From CAWEPK01 sp963835595 (lineage in GTDB: Bacteria; Desulfobacterota; Syntrophorhabdia; Syntrophorhabdales; WCHB1-27), in contig CAWIGL010000002.1 in NCBI GenBank assembly GCA_963835595.1, positions 620,001-684,000 of the forward strand: a stretch of 64,000 bases of DNA, read 5' to 3'. A program made the position numbers and the translations under genes. Positions 53,091 to 61,694 of this stretch are shown piece by piece; position 1 is the first letter of the stretch; the number at the start of each line of letters is the position of its first letter. The notes beneath the pieces are model-generated. The model was given only the letters and a program-made list of their open reading frames with translations, had not been told where the DNA came from and did no database searches.

Positions 53091-54077
53091 CTATGATTCC
53101 CTTTCGAGTATGTGGTCCGCGAGGTCGAGAAGCGCTTTCTTATACTGCGAGGCGGGGAAAACGTCGAGGAGCGCCTTCGCCGCGTCGATATGCCCCTTCG
53201 ATACGGAGGCCGTGTAGTCGAGGCCGCCGTACTTCTTGATGATGCCCTTTACCTCGCGGAAGTCCTTCAGCGTGGTCCGCCTCTTGGCAAGGTCCGCCTC
53301 TATCGCCTCTTTCTCCGCATCCGTCGCTGCGGCAAGGGCGCGGATGAGGGGGAGCGTGACCTTCCCTTCCTTTAAGTCCCTGCCCGCGTCTTTCCCAAGG
53401 GTCCTGCCGCTGGAGGTATAATCGAGAAGGTCGTCCGTAAGCTGAAAGGCCATCCCCAGGTGGTACCCGTAATCCCGCAGGGCAGCGCGCAACGGCTGCT
53501 CAACGCCGCCCAGGAGCGCGCCTATCTCGCAGGCAGCCGAAATCAATGTTGCCGTCTTGCGCTCGATCACCTCGTAGTATTCCTCCTCGCGCGTCTTCGC
53601 GTCGGAGGTCTTGAGCAGCTCCATGATCTCGCCCTCGGCGAGGTCCGTCGTAGCCTTCGACATGACGCGCAGTATCTCCTCGTTGTGATGGGAGACCATG
53701 AGGTCGAAGGATTTGGTGAAGAGGAAGTCGCCGACGAGGACGCTCGGCTCGTTCCCCCACACGGTGTTGGCCGTGGCCCTGCCCCTTCTCGTCTCCGCGT
53801 TGTCCACGACATCGTCGTGGAGCAGCGTGGCCGTATGGATGAACTCTACTATGGCGGCGTAGGGGAGGTGGTCGTTGTTCCGGCAGCCGCACATCCTTGC
53901 GGAGAGGATCACCAGTATGGGTCTTATCCTTTTCCCTCCCGATTTTACTATATGGTGCACGACCTCCTGGATGAAGGGGATCCGGGTGGTAAGGAGCTTT
54001 TCTATGGACGATTCCAGCTTCTCAAGGTCCTCCCTGATGAGCTGCACCACCTCGGCCATGCACGCTTTCTCACGCAT
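53091..54077 (-). CDS. Trans-polyprenyl diphosphate synthase (octaprenyl-type)
   Basis: 328-residue isoprenoid chain-elongation enzyme. First aspartate-rich motif LLHDDVVDNAETRRG (DDxxD) and second QLTDDLLDYTSSGRTLGKDAGRDLKEGK are both intact; GGKRIRP near the start binds isopentenyl diphosphate. Likely makes the side chain of the respiratory quinone. ATG at 54077 overlaps the tRNA methyltransferase stop by 8 bases; an internal ATG at 54059 is possible. Confidence 0.94.
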   Translation of the reverse strand: MREKACMAEVVQLIREDLEKLESSIEKLLTTRIPFIQEVVHHIVKSGGKRIRPILVILSARMCGCRNNDHLPYAAIVEFIHTATLLHDDVVDNAETRRGRATANTVWGNEPSVLVGDFLFTKSFDLMVSHHNEEILRVMSKATTDLAEGEIMELLKTSDAKTREEEYYEVIERKTATLISAACEIGALLGGVEQPLRAALRDYGYHLGMAFQLTDDLLDYTSSGRTLGKDAGRDLKEGKVTLPLIRALAAATDAEKEAIEADLAKRRTTLKDFREVKGIIKKYGGLDYTASVSKGHIDAAKALLDVFPASQYKKALLDLADHILERES

Positions 54078-54792
54078 AGTATCTTTTCACTTCTTCCGTA
54101 TAATCATCGTTCTCGTAAATATAAAGGGGACGCCCCACCGATACGCCAGTCCCCGCACCCTTCATGCATTCGGCAAGGGAAAGCACGGCCGTCTCGCCCT
54201 GCCTCGAATAGACGGGCCTCAATCTCTTAGGCTCAAGACCCGCCGACTGCGCCGCACCGACCAGCTCCGCCAGCCTGCGCGCAGGGTAGACCATGCAGAG
54301 CCTGCCGTGGGTGGGGAGCAGGAGCGCGGCCGTCGAGACCAGCGCCGGCAGGTCGAGGCCGGACTCGTGGCGGGCAATCAGGCGCGACCGGCCCGGGCTT
54401 GTCCTGCCCGTCCCGGCCTTAACGTACGGCGGGTTCGAGACGATAACGTCGAAGCTGCCGGGCCTTATCCCGGCCGTCCGCACGTCGCCTTTAAGGAACT
54501 CTACGTTCGCGCACATGTTCAATGCCTTGTTCCTCAGGGAAAGCTCGTAGAGCTCCTCCTGGACCTCGATCCCGACAAGCCTGTTTGTAAAGCCTCTCCT
54601 CGAAAGATATACCGGTATGATACCACAGCCTGCCCCTATATCCAAAAGAGTTTCGCCCTTTTTCAGATCGACGAAGTTGGCGAGAAGGAACGGGTCGATG
54701 GAGAGGCGGTATCCCTTCTTCTTCTGGATGAGCCTCACTTTTCCGTTGCAGAATACGTCCAGGGTCTCGTCGGCCTTCGGCGAATCAGGCAT
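54070..54792 (-). CDS. tRNA1(Val) adenine-N6-methyltransferase (TrmN6/YfiC-like)
   Basis: About 240-residue SAM-dependent methyltransferase. SAM site LLDIGAGCGIIPVYLSRRG, then the N6-adenine motif VSNPPYVKAG (NPPY) identifies the target as an exocyclic amine; FRLSIDPFLLANFV-like text near the start (GYRLSIDPFLLANFV) is typical of YfiC. I start at ATG 54792, where the family begins, overlapping the DUF1015 stop by 8 bases. Confidence 0.9.
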   Translation of the reverse strand: MPDSPKADETLDVFCNGKVRLIQKKKGYRLSIDPFLLANFVDLKKGETLLDIGAGCGIIPVYLSRRGFTNRLVGIEVQEELYELSLRNKALNMCANVEFLKGDVRTAGIRPGSFDVIVSNPPYVKAGTGRTSPGRSRLIARHESGLDLPALVSTAALLLPTHGRLCMVYPARRLAELVGAAQSAGLEPKRLRPVYSRQGETAVLSLAECMKGAGTGVSVGRPLYIYENDDYTEEVKRYYA

Positions 54793-55999
54793 ATTTGTAG
54801 AATACAAGGCCGGTCAGGATCTTCGGGTAAAAATAGGTCGTTTTGGGCGGCATGAAGAGGCCGTTGTCTGCGATTGCCTTCACCTCTTCGACGGACGTGG
54901 CCGGGACGAAGACGGCAGCATCGCCCTCGCCTGCCTCCACGAGCCGGGCGGCCTCGTCCGCGTCGTTAAAGTACGAGATCGCGTCATCGTCCACCCCCAG
55001 CAGGTGCTTGAGCACGCCCCTGTGGATAACGCTCACCTTGAGGCCCCGCAGCGCCGGGTGGCTGTCCGGGTCGAAGTCGATCGTCTTTTTTTGCGTCAGC
55101 CTGAAAAGCCCCGGCTTCTCCCCTTTGAAATAAAGGAAAAAGGAAAGCGCAGGCCCGGACGATATCCCTTCGATGACTCCGCCGACGGCCCCCGGCGCAT
55201 ACCCGGCCCCGGCGATATCGAAATAAGGGGAGAGCGCGTCGAGGACACGGGCTGCGGTCATACCGCCCTTCAGGCGCACGACCCGGTGATAAGGCAGTAT
55301 GGCGATGCCGTCGGAGTGCATCTCCGTCAGGTACATGGCTACATAAGGAAGGCCAAGCTCTAAGGCGACGCTCAGCCTGTGATGGCCGTCCGCGACGTAA
55401 AGCTTCTTTTCTTCCATTGCGGAGGCGAGCGCGCCGAGGCCGGCAGGGTCGCTCAGGCGGTAGAACCTGTTCCCGATCGATAAATCGTCCGTAAAATCGT
55501 AGAGAAGTTCTTTAGGCGCTGCGTCTATCAGTCGCTCGATCTCTTTCGAGGGGTCTTCGTACATCGAAAAGACGAGGCTCGTGAAAAGGCCCAGTTTTTC
55601 GATAAGGTTACGCCTGTCCTCCCGCGCTGCCTTGCGCGTCTCCTCGTGGGTCAGTATGCGCCCAGGCTCAAGCCGCACGAGCGGTATTATCCCCCTTCGC
55701 CTTCGCACCCTTCCGCCGAGGGTGAATGCCTGCTCGTATATATAGACCGATTCCCGGCCGTCGTAGGAAAGGACGCCTTCGGCGAACCAGGCGTCGAGTG
55801 TCTCCTTCGCCGTCTCGTATACGTCCTTGCCGGCCTGCGCTATGGGCAGCTCCAGGCGGATGGCGTTGAAGCGGTCCCGCTCGTAGTAGGGGCGCGGATC
55901 AGGGATGATATCGTACGGCGGACAGACCCTTCCCGCAATACCGGCTGCGTATTTTTCCTTGTAGAGGAGACCTTTGAAGGGTCTGATAAGCTCCGGCAT
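54785..55999 (-). CDS. DUF1015-family protein
   Basis: 404-residue member of DUF1015. Begins MPELIRPFKGLLY and continues CPPYDIIPDPRPYYERDRFNAIRLELP, the family hallmark; VADGHHRLSVALEL is the ParB/sulfiredoxin-like DGHHR motif. Function is not settled in the family. I start at ATG 55999 because the upstream ~80 codons of the open frame are Arg/Pro-rich and unconserved and the family begins at MPELIRPF. Confidence 0.9.
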   Translation of the reverse strand: MPELIRPFKGLLYKEKYAAGIAGRVCPPYDIIPDPRPYYERDRFNAIRLELPIAQAGKDVYETAKETLDAWFAEGVLSYDGRESVYIYEQAFTLGGRVRRRRGIIPLVRLEPGRILTHEETRKAAREDRRNLIEKLGLFTSLVFSMYEDPSKEIERLIDAAPKELLYDFTDDLSIGNRFYRLSDPAGLGALASAMEEKKLYVADGHHRLSVALELGLPYVAMYLTEMHSDGIAILPYHRVVRLKGGMTAARVLDALSPYFDIAGAGYAPGAVGGVIEGISSGPALSFFLYFKGEKPGLFRLTQKKTIDFDPDSHPALRGLKVSVIHRGVLKHLLGVDDDAISYFNDADEAARLVEAGEGDAAVFVPATSVEEVKAIADNGLFMPPKTTYFYPKILTGLVFYKYA

Positions 56000-56280
56000 G
56001 GACCTGTTCTTTACCATGAAGGCCGGCCGGATGTCAATCACGCCAACGGCGCGCGGCGGAGTATACTTTTTGTGTACATGAGCACGCCGCGCCGAGAAAA
56101 ACGGCACGAAAGGCGCGAAAGGATCGCGGCCCCGACCCTCCCGCGGACGGGTAGTTATTGACAGGGAAGCCCGCCGCCCATATAATGGATTCGACGGGCG
56201 GGTCGGAACGAAAAACGGCGTTCCGGCCGCCCGGTAATACAAGAGAGTGCGTTGGCCGGCAACGCCGAAGGGGTGATTAC

Positions 56281-56835
56281 ATGGAATTGATGGCCGTGAT
56301 CAAAGAAAGAAGGAGCGTCAGGGCGTTCTCGCAGGAGCCGGTGGCCGACGCCCTCGTCCTCGAGGTCCTCGAAGCCGCCAGGCTTGCCCCCTCCTGGGCC
56401 AATACGCAGACATGGCGGTTCATCGTAGTAAAGGACGCAAAGACAAGGCAAAGGCTTTCCGAGACCCTGGGGGCCGCCAACCCGTGCCGCAGGGCGATAG
56501 CCGACGCCCCTGTCGTCATATGCCTCGCTTCGCTCTTGGGGTCTGCAGGCATGTACAAGGGCGCGCCTGCCACCAACAAGGGCGACTGGTTCATGTACGA
56601 CGCGGGTATAGCCATGGAGCACGTGGTCCTTGCAGCCTGGGGCCTGGGGCTCGGCACCTGCCACGTCGGGGCCTTCGACGCCGCAAAAGCGGAGGAGGTC
56701 CTGGCCGTCCCTTCCGGGTATGCCATAGTTTCCCTCACCCCCCTCGGTTATTTCTCTCCCGTCTCGCACGTGACGCCCCGAAAGCCCATGCAAGAGATCG
56801 CATACCTGGACGCCTTCGGAAAACCGTATGCCTGA
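56281..56835 (+). CDS. Nitroreductase-family FMN oxidoreductase
   Basis: 184-residue flavoenzyme. KERRSVRAFSQEPV is the FMN-phosphate motif, APSWANTQTWRFIVVKD the ring-binding segment, and GLGTCHVGAFDAAKAEEVLAVP the conserved C-terminal portion. Substrate unknown; anaerobes use such proteins for reductions of nitro compounds, quinones or dehalogenation. Start at ATG 56281 with AAGGGGTG upstream. Confidence 0.9.
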   Translation: MELMAVIKERRSVRAFSQEPVADALVLEVLEAARLAPSWANTQTWRFIVVKDAKTRQRLSETLGAANPCRRAIADAPVVICLASLLGSAGMYKGAPATNKGDWFMYDAGIAMEHVVLAAWGLGLGTCHVGAFDAAKAEEVLAVPSGYAIVSLTPLGYFSPVSHVTPRKPMQEIAYLDAFGKPYA

Positions 56836-57010
56836 CGAGCGGCTGCCCGGCCTGGGCAAGAAAACGATGCCCTCTCGACGCGACAGGAATATTTTCATAA
56901 TTCGATCTCCGCGCGGGAAGAATTTCGCCCGCAGCCAAGTCTTATATAATGAATCGGAGAGGTCTTCCGTCAGGAGAGGACCTAAGTACGTTTCTGCAAG
57001 GGGGAAACGA

Positions 57011-57235
57011 ATGGCAGCGCAGGGGATCGAAGAGATCATGCTTGACGAAATACCCAACAGGCGGCTCCTGAAACCGGCGGAGGTGGCGGCTTTTCTGGGC
57101 GTTTCGCCAAAGACCGTCTATCGATGGTGCGATATGGGGCTGATGGAAAGCATCAAGCTGAACAGGTCGGTCAGGGTGCTCAGGGCATCCGTTTTGACCT
57201 TCCTTTCTTACGAGCGGGAAAGCGGCCTCAGTTAG
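57011..57235 (+). CDS. Small helix-turn-helix (MerR/excisionase-type) DNA-binding protein
   Basis: 74-residue protein. RRLLKPAEVAAFLGVSPKTVYRWCDMGLMESIKLNRSVRV in outline is the typical excisionase-family HTH with wing. AAGGGGGAAACGA precedes the ATG at 57011. Such small proteins either regulate transcription or act with integrases; no integrase is nearby, so a regulator is more likely. The frame is open upstream to 56828, but that part is unconserved. Confidence 0.82.
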   Translation: MAAQGIEEIMLDEIPNRRLLKPAEVAAFLGVSPKTVYRWCDMGLMESIKLNRSVRVLRASVLTFLSYERESGLS

Positions 57236-57424
57236 GCGCAGCCGTATAAATTCCACTTTATAATGTTTTCCCGACACCGGGCGCCGATTTCTATCCTGGG
57301 AGACTAAAGCGGCGGGACATCCCGTTTCCGGCCGCTGTCGTCGTCCGCCGGCCTGGTATAAACCTTTCGATAGCATTCCCCGACCATGTTTGTTATAATT
57401 GCAAAAATCTTTCGCGGAGGGCGT

Positions 57425-58009
57425 ATGAGGAGACTTTTCCCCTTTCTGCTCCTGGCGATCATGCTGTCAGGACTTTACGGGTGTGGTTATAACGAGATGC
57501 AGACCAAAGAGGAGGCCGTTTTCGCTGCGTGGGGAGACGTCGAGGCCGCGTACCAGCGCCGCGCCGATCTCGTCCCGAACCTCGTCGAGGTCGTGAAGGG
57601 TTACGCGAAACACGAGAACGAGACCTTCAAGGCGGTGACGGAGGCGCGCTCAAGGGTGGGGTCCGTCCAGGTCTCGAAGGAGATGCTCAACCGGCCGGAA
57701 GAGATCGCGCGCTACCAGCAGGCTCAATCGCAGCTCGGCTCGGCCCTGTCGCGCTTGCTCGTCGTTTCCGAGCAGTATCCGAACCTCAAGGCGAACCAGA
57801 ATTTCATGGACCTGCAGAACCAGCTCGAAGGCACGGAGAACCGCATCAACGTGGCGAGGGTGAGGTACAACAGGGCCGTGCAGGCGTTCAACGTCAGCAT
57901 CAGGACCTTCCCCAACTCGCTAACCAACTCGCTGCTCCTCCATCTGACGAGGAAAGAGCCTTTCAAGGCTGACGAGGGTGCAAAGACCGCACCCAAGGTC
58001 AAATTCTAG
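57425..58009 (+). CDS. LemA-family lipoprotein
   Basis: 194-residue LemA protein. A lipoprotein signal (FLLLAIMLSGLYGC, Cys at about 20) is followed by the LemA helical bundle: YQRRADLVPNLVEVVKGYAKHENETFKAVTEARS and LEGTENRINVARVRYNRAVQAFNVSIRTFP in outline. Function unknown; often beside TPM-domain proteins, as here (next gene 7 bases later). GGAGGGCGT precedes the ATG at 57425. Confidence 0.92.
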   Translation: MRRLFPFLLLAIMLSGLYGCGYNEMQTKEEAVFAAWGDVEAAYQRRADLVPNLVEVVKGYAKHENETFKAVTEARSRVGSVQVSKEMLNRPEEIARYQQAQSQLGSALSRLLVVSEQYPNLKANQNFMDLQNQLEGTENRINVARVRYNRAVQAFNVSIRTFPNSLTNSLLLHLTRKEPFKADEGAKTAPKVKF

Positions 58010-58016
58010 GTACGCC

Positions 58017-58961
58017 ATGAAGAGGAGGACGGTCGTACCCCTTCTTATTCCGGCAGTGATCGTGATATGCGCGGCCCTCGCGTCGCAGGCGGTCGCCCAA
58101 CCCGTGCCGCAGTTGACCGGCCGCATAAACGATTACGCCCGCATGATATCGCCCGCAACCGCCCAGGCGCTTGAGGGCGAGCTTGCGCGGTTCGAGGCGA
58201 GCGATTCGACGCAGATCGTCGTGCTGACGATACCGAGCCTCAAAGGGGAGGACCTGGAGGACTTTTCCATAAAGGTCGCTGAAAGCTGGAAGATAGGCCA
58301 CCAGGGCGTTGACAACGGCGTGATCCTCCTCGTGGCGAAAGACGACCGCAAGGTAAGGATCGAGGTGGGACGCGGCCTCGAAGGCAGGCTTACGGACCTC
58401 GTCGCCGGCCGGATCGTAAGGAATCTCATCATACCCAGGTTCAAAACGGGCGACTTCGACGGCGGCATAACGGCCGGGGTCACGGGCATCATGGAGGTGG
58501 TGCGGGGCGAGTACAAAGGCCCGCCGCGCGAACCGGCCGCGAGCCGCGGGGGAATGCCGATCTTCACCCTCCTTATCTTCCTGTTCGTTGCCCTTATCTT
58601 CGCCGGCGCGCTTTCCTGGATAGCCGGCGCAGTCGTCGGGGCTATCGGGCTGCCCGCAATAGCAAAGCTCTCATTCCCGGTGCTTACGTTGCCGATACTC
58701 GGCGGCATCGCGGTCGTCGGGGTCATCGCCGGGCTGCTCGTCCATGCCGTCTTTTCGGGCGGCGGGGGGAAGACCGGCGGGAGGAGACGCGGACGCGGCG
58801 GAGGCGGGGGCGGGATCGGCAGCTTTCTGATCGGCTTTCTCCTCGCAGGGCCGTTTTTCGGCGGCGGATGGGGCGGAGGCGGTAGCTCAGGCGGCGATTT
58901 CGGCGGTTTCTCAGGCGGAGGGGGGGACTTCGGCGGCGGCGGCGCGTCGGGGGACTGGTAG
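58017..58961 (+). CDS. TPM-domain (YgcG-like) membrane protein with Gly-rich tail
   Basis: 314-residue envelope protein. A signal peptide (to about AVAQ) precedes a TPM domain (LTGRINDYARMISPATAQALEGELARFEASDSTQIVVLTIPSL ... GNGV-like HQGVDNGVILLVAKDDRKVRIEVGRGLEG). Two hydrophobic segments follow (TLLIFLFVALIFAGAL, LTLPILGGIAVVGVIAG), then a Gly/Ser tail ending GGGASGDW, as in YgcG proteins. Partner of the LemA gene upstream. Confidence 0.9.
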   Translation: MKRRTVVPLLIPAVIVICAALASQAVAQPVPQLTGRINDYARMISPATAQALEGELARFEASDSTQIVVLTIPSLKGEDLEDFSIKVAESWKIGHQGVDNGVILLVAKDDRKVRIEVGRGLEGRLTDLVAGRIVRNLIIPRFKTGDFDGGITAGVTGIMEVVRGEYKGPPREPAASRGGMPIFTLLIFLFVALIFAGALSWIAGAVVGAIGLPAIAKLSFPVLTLPILGGIAVVGVIAGLLVHAVFSGGGGKTGGRRRGRGGGGGGIGSFLIGFLLAGPFFGGGWGGGGSSGGDFGGFSGGGGDFGGGGASGDW

Positions 58962-59027
58962 GCTATTATTGGGGTCAGCGCCCCCTCGCCGCGACCCGCA
59001 AGCGGGTGCCCCGGCCCGGCGAGCCTC

Positions 59028-59308
59028 CCCGCTCAGCGCTGCGCATACGCTTGCTTTGGCATTCCCGCACAGGGCCGGGATTAAGGGGGGCTGTGGATGA
59101 AGATCAACGCAAAGACGCTTTTCAGGGCTGGGGCTCAGCGCCCCCTCCACGCGACCGCCTGTTTTAGCCGGGTACCCGCGTGCTCCCAGCTTTTTGTTCG
59201 CGGGTGGCAACCCGCTCAGCGCTGCGCATACGCTTGCTTTAGCATTCCCGCACAGGGCCGGGATTAAGGGGGGCTGTGGATGAAGATCAACGCAAAGACG
59301 CTTTTCAG
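59028..59308 (+). repeat. 98-bp direct duplication that copies the start of the following gene
   Basis: 59028-59125 and 59211-59308 are identical over 98 bases except one G/A difference (TTTGGC versus TTTAGC). Each copy carries CTCAGCGCTGCGCATACGC, the GGGGGG ribosome-binding region, the start codon and the first nine codons (MKINAKTLF) of the TPM gene. The first copy (ATG 59097) runs into a short dead-end frame; the second (ATG 59280) is the functional start. A further related stretch GGGGTCAGCGCCCCCTC occurs before each copy, so the duplicated unit is larger and partly diverged. 58962-59279 contains nothing else. Confidence 0.92.
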
Positions 59309-59909
59309 CGACGCGCAAAAGGAGAAGGTCCGCCAGGCGGTGCAGGCCGCTGAACGCTCGACGCGGGGCGAGATCATGGTCATGCTCGTGGACGAGAGCG
59401 ACCCGTACCGCGAGGCCGAGCTTGCCGGGGCCTTCTCCCTTTCTGCGCTCGCGGCGCTTGCCCTCTCCACTGCGTTGCAGCTTACCTCCATCTGGTTCTA
59501 CATTCCCGTGACGGTCGTCTTTTTCGTGCCTTTCCTGATCCTTTTCAAGAGGTTCCCGCACCTCAAGCTGGCGCTTTTGACCCGCAAGAGGGTCGATGAG
59601 GCGGTCAAGGAAAGGGCGGTCTACGGATTTTTCCAGAAGGGCGTCCACATGACGGACGAGCAGACGGGCATTTTAATATTCATCTCGGTGATGGAGAGGA
59701 AGGTCTGGATACTGGCGGACAGGGGCATCCACGGCAAGATCGCGCCCCACATCTGGACCTCCCTGGCCAGGGAGGTCGCAAACGGCATCAAGGAGGACCG
59801 CGCGTTCGACGCCCTTTGCTCCGTAATCCGCAAATGCGGCGCGGAGCTTACGCGCCACTTCCCCGGCGCCCACTCCCCCAACCCTCCGGCCGACGGCCTC
59901 GTGTGCTAA
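59280..59909 (+). CDS. TPM-domain protein (YgcG/TPM phosphatase-like) with two membrane helices
   Basis: 209-residue second TPM protein. N-terminal TPM part (DAQKEKVRQAVQAAERSTRGEIMVMLVDESDPY), two central helices (AGAFSLSALAALALSTAL and SIWFYIPVTVVFFVPFLILF), then the C-terminal half of the domain (TGILIFISVMERKVWILADRGIHGKI). The GGGGGG run lies ahead of the ATG. With LemA and the first TPM protein it forms a likely three-gene set of unknown envelope function. Confidence 0.88.
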   Translation: MKINAKTLFSDAQKEKVRQAVQAAERSTRGEIMVMLVDESDPYREAELAGAFSLSALAALALSTALQLTSIWFYIPVTVVFFVPFLILFKRFPHLKLALLTRKRVDEAVKERAVYGFFQKGVHMTDEQTGILIFISVMERKVWILADRGIHGKIAPHIWTSLAREVANGIKEDRAFDALCSVIRKCGAELTRHFPGAHSPNPPADGLVC

Positions 59910-59977
59910 ACCGGCGCCCGGAGACCTCGAAAGGCGCTTCCCCGCCCCCGAAAAAAGCATCCCCGTAAAAAACATCT

Positions 59978-61332
59978 GTTATTGCAACATAAAAATGTCA
60001 CCCTTTCTGCAATGTGAATATGTCACCCCCCAAAGTCCTTTTCACAGGGACGCTCTCGCTTCGCTCCCCGGCCTTGGGTGCATGTATGACCTCAGGCCGG
60101 CCGCGTCCTCAAAATAGGCTTGCATGGTATCTCCCCTGTCGGATGATGGAAGACATGCCAGCTTCCGTCGAGCCAATGATTCACCGTAACCTGCGCCTTG
60201 GCGAAGCTTAGTCTTGTCCTTGTCGGCCAGAGCTGTATTGCCTGTCCCTCGATGGAGATAGTGTTGTCGTAGTTCACCTTTGCCTCATACCTTCTGCAGA
60301 GGATGTTCCGTAAATCTATATCGGCCGGCAGTCTTCTCCAGGCAGGCTCGCCATCTTCCGGGACGACCCCGAAGAGCCGGCAGTATTTGGGGATAAAGGT
60401 CTTGTTCAGATATGCGGTTGCTTTTTCATAGGTAACGATCTTCTTAAGTCTCAATTCAGCCACAAGTCTGTCCTGGAAGGTCCTGTTGATCCTTTCGCCC
60501 CTTCCTCTTGCTTGGGCGGAATATGCAAAGATGAGTCTTATCCCCAGCTCGCTCATGGCCCTTTGGAACCGGGTAGGCGGAGGAAGATCGCTCTTATGAC
60601 GGGTTGTTTTAAACTGGGACGCCCTGTCGAGGTAGAAGACCGAGGGCCGGCCTAAACGGGCAAATACTTCTTTGCATACCTGAAAGCAGCCGTCTAAGTC
60701 CTCTTCCTTCCTGAAGAGACCATAGAGAGGTTTTCCCGTAGAGTCGTCGGTAGCCAGAAGAAGGGTCGATTTCTCATCCCCGAACCACTGATGGGGGGAG
60801 CCGTCCAGAAAGAGCATCTGGCCTTCCTTCTCGGACCGTTTTCTCCTTTTTCTATGTTTGCGCTGTCTTCTTGCCTTGCTTCCGAACCCGGAAGGACGGA
60901 GCCATTGCCTTAATGTCTCCCTGTTTACCTTTATGCCTTCCTGCTCGGAAAGCATCTCCGATAGATGGGAGAAGTTGAAGTCGAAATACTTCTCATTGGC
61001 CAGGGCCATGACCCGCTCTTTGAGCTCTAAAGGAAAGGCCCTGCACGAGGGGCGATCCCGGTTGCCGTGGCGGACGCCGATAGAGCCTTCCTTTCTCACC
61101 CTTTTCTTGATCCTCTTTATCTGTCTTGCGGAGACGCCCAATGCCGCAGCAGCCTCCATGTTCTTCATCCTGCCGTCCAAAAGCGCCGCTATCACACCGT
61201 ACCTTCTTACCTCTTCCGTCATAAACGTCACCCCTTTTCTCACCGGAGCACCTCCCCCTGGTGCTCCTTGTTATCGTCAGGGGTGACATTTTCATATTGC
61301 AGTTAAGGGGTGACATAATTGTATTGCAGGAA
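59978..61332 (-). mobile_element. ISNCY/IS1202-like insertion sequence with 20-bp target duplication
   Basis: A 1355-bp element flanked by a perfect 20-bp direct repeat (CATCCCCGTAAAAAACATCT at 59958-59977 and 61333-61352). Its ends are inverted repeats of about 50 bases, each holding two tandem copies of a TGCAATA(N5-6)ATGTCACCC motif. It holds a single transposase gene (60092-61243) on the minus strand. Long target duplications are characteristic of the IS1202 group, which supports the assignment. It inserted immediately upstream of the sdh operon promoter; the right-hand target copy ends at the first T of the TTGACA box. Confidence 0.88.
60092..61243 (-). CDS. DDE transposase (ISNCY/IS1202 type)
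   Basis: 383-residue transposase. N-terminal HTH (NMEAAAALGVSARQIKRIKKRV), a second HTH/winged segment (ETLRQWLRPSGFG), then the RNase-H-fold catalytic core with DDE residues in MLFLDGSPHQWFG, VFYLDRASQF and GRGERINRTFQDRL. A C-terminal beta-rich domain follows (YDNTISIEGQAIQLWPTR). The frame is intact, so the element may be active. Start is the distal Met (MRKGVTF) or an internal MTEEVRR at residue 8. Confidence 0.93.
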   Translation of the reverse strand: MRKGVTFMTEEVRRYGVIAALLDGRMKNMEAAAALGVSARQIKRIKKRVRKEGSIGVRHGNRDRPSCRAFPLELKERVMALANEKYFDFNFSHLSEMLSEQEGIKVNRETLRQWLRPSGFGSKARRQRKHRKRRKRSEKEGQMLFLDGSPHQWFGDEKSTLLLATDDSTGKPLYGLFRKEEDLDGCFQVCKEVFARLGRPSVFYLDRASQFKTTRHKSDLPPPTRFQRAMSELGIRLIFAYSAQARGRGERINRTFQDRLVAELRLKKIVTYEKATAYLNKTFIPKYCRLFGVVPEDGEPAWRRLPADIDLRNILCRRYEAKVNYDNTISIEGQAIQLWPTRTRLSFAKAQVTVNHWLDGSWHVFHHPTGEIPCKPILRTRPA

Positions 61333-61351
61333 CATCCCCGTAAAAAACATC

Positions 61352-61381
61352 TTGACAATCTTATTTGCCTGATGGTATCAC
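61352..61381 (+). promoter_or_regulatory. Candidate promoter of the sdh operon abutting the IS target repeat
   Basis: TTGACA at 61352-61357 with weak -10 TATCAC at 61376-61381 after an 18-base spacer. A start about 7 bases further coincides with the first ATG (61388), so translation may be leaderless; no ribosome-binding site is visible. The -35 box overlaps the last base of the IS target duplication. Confidence 0.4.
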
Positions 61382-61387
61382 ACATTT

Positions 61388-61693
61388 ATGTTCATATGGC
61401 TATTCCATCGAACAAGCGGCGTGGCCCTGATCATCCTGTTCAGCATGAAAATATTCTCCGCTTTTTTCCTCTATACAAAGGATAAGAAGCCGGACTGGGC
61501 ACTCGGCATACACAGGAACCCGGTCGTCGATATCCTGATACTGGTGCTCTTCACCTTCCACAGCCTTTACGGCTTGCGAACGATCGCGGTCGATCTGGGC
61601 TACAAGAAGGAAAAGCAGCTCTTCTGGCTGTCGAACACCCTCGGGTGCGTCATATCGGCGGCCCTGATACTACTCTACGCCAAAGTAGCATAA
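61388..61693 (+). CDS. sdhC: Succinate dehydrogenase/fumarate reductase membrane subunit (SdhC-like)
   Basis: 101-residue membrane anchor with three hydrophobic helices (SGVALIILFSMKIFSAFFLY, VVDILILVLFTFHSLYGLRT, NTLGCVISAALILLYAKVA). LFHRTSG near the start and FHSLYGLRTIAVDL carry the His residues expected to bind heme and the quinone site. Short for SdhC, but complete in topology for a single-anchor system. Two bases precede sdhA. Only one anchor gene is visible. Confidence 0.82.
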   Translation: MFIWLFHRTSGVALIILFSMKIFSAFFLYTKDKKPDWALGIHRNPVVDILILVLFTFHSLYGLRTIAVDLGYKKEKQLFWLSNTLGCVISAALILLYAKVA

Positions 61694-61694
61694 C

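Noticed and set aside
59097..59270. Apparent short gene starting MKINAKTLF upstream of the TPM gene
   Set aside because: It is the duplicated 5' end of the next gene and has no conserved continuation.
58911..59648. Antisense frame with a repeated CVDLHPQPPLIPALCGNAKA segment
   Set aside because: The protein repeat only reflects the 98-bp DNA duplication on the other strand.
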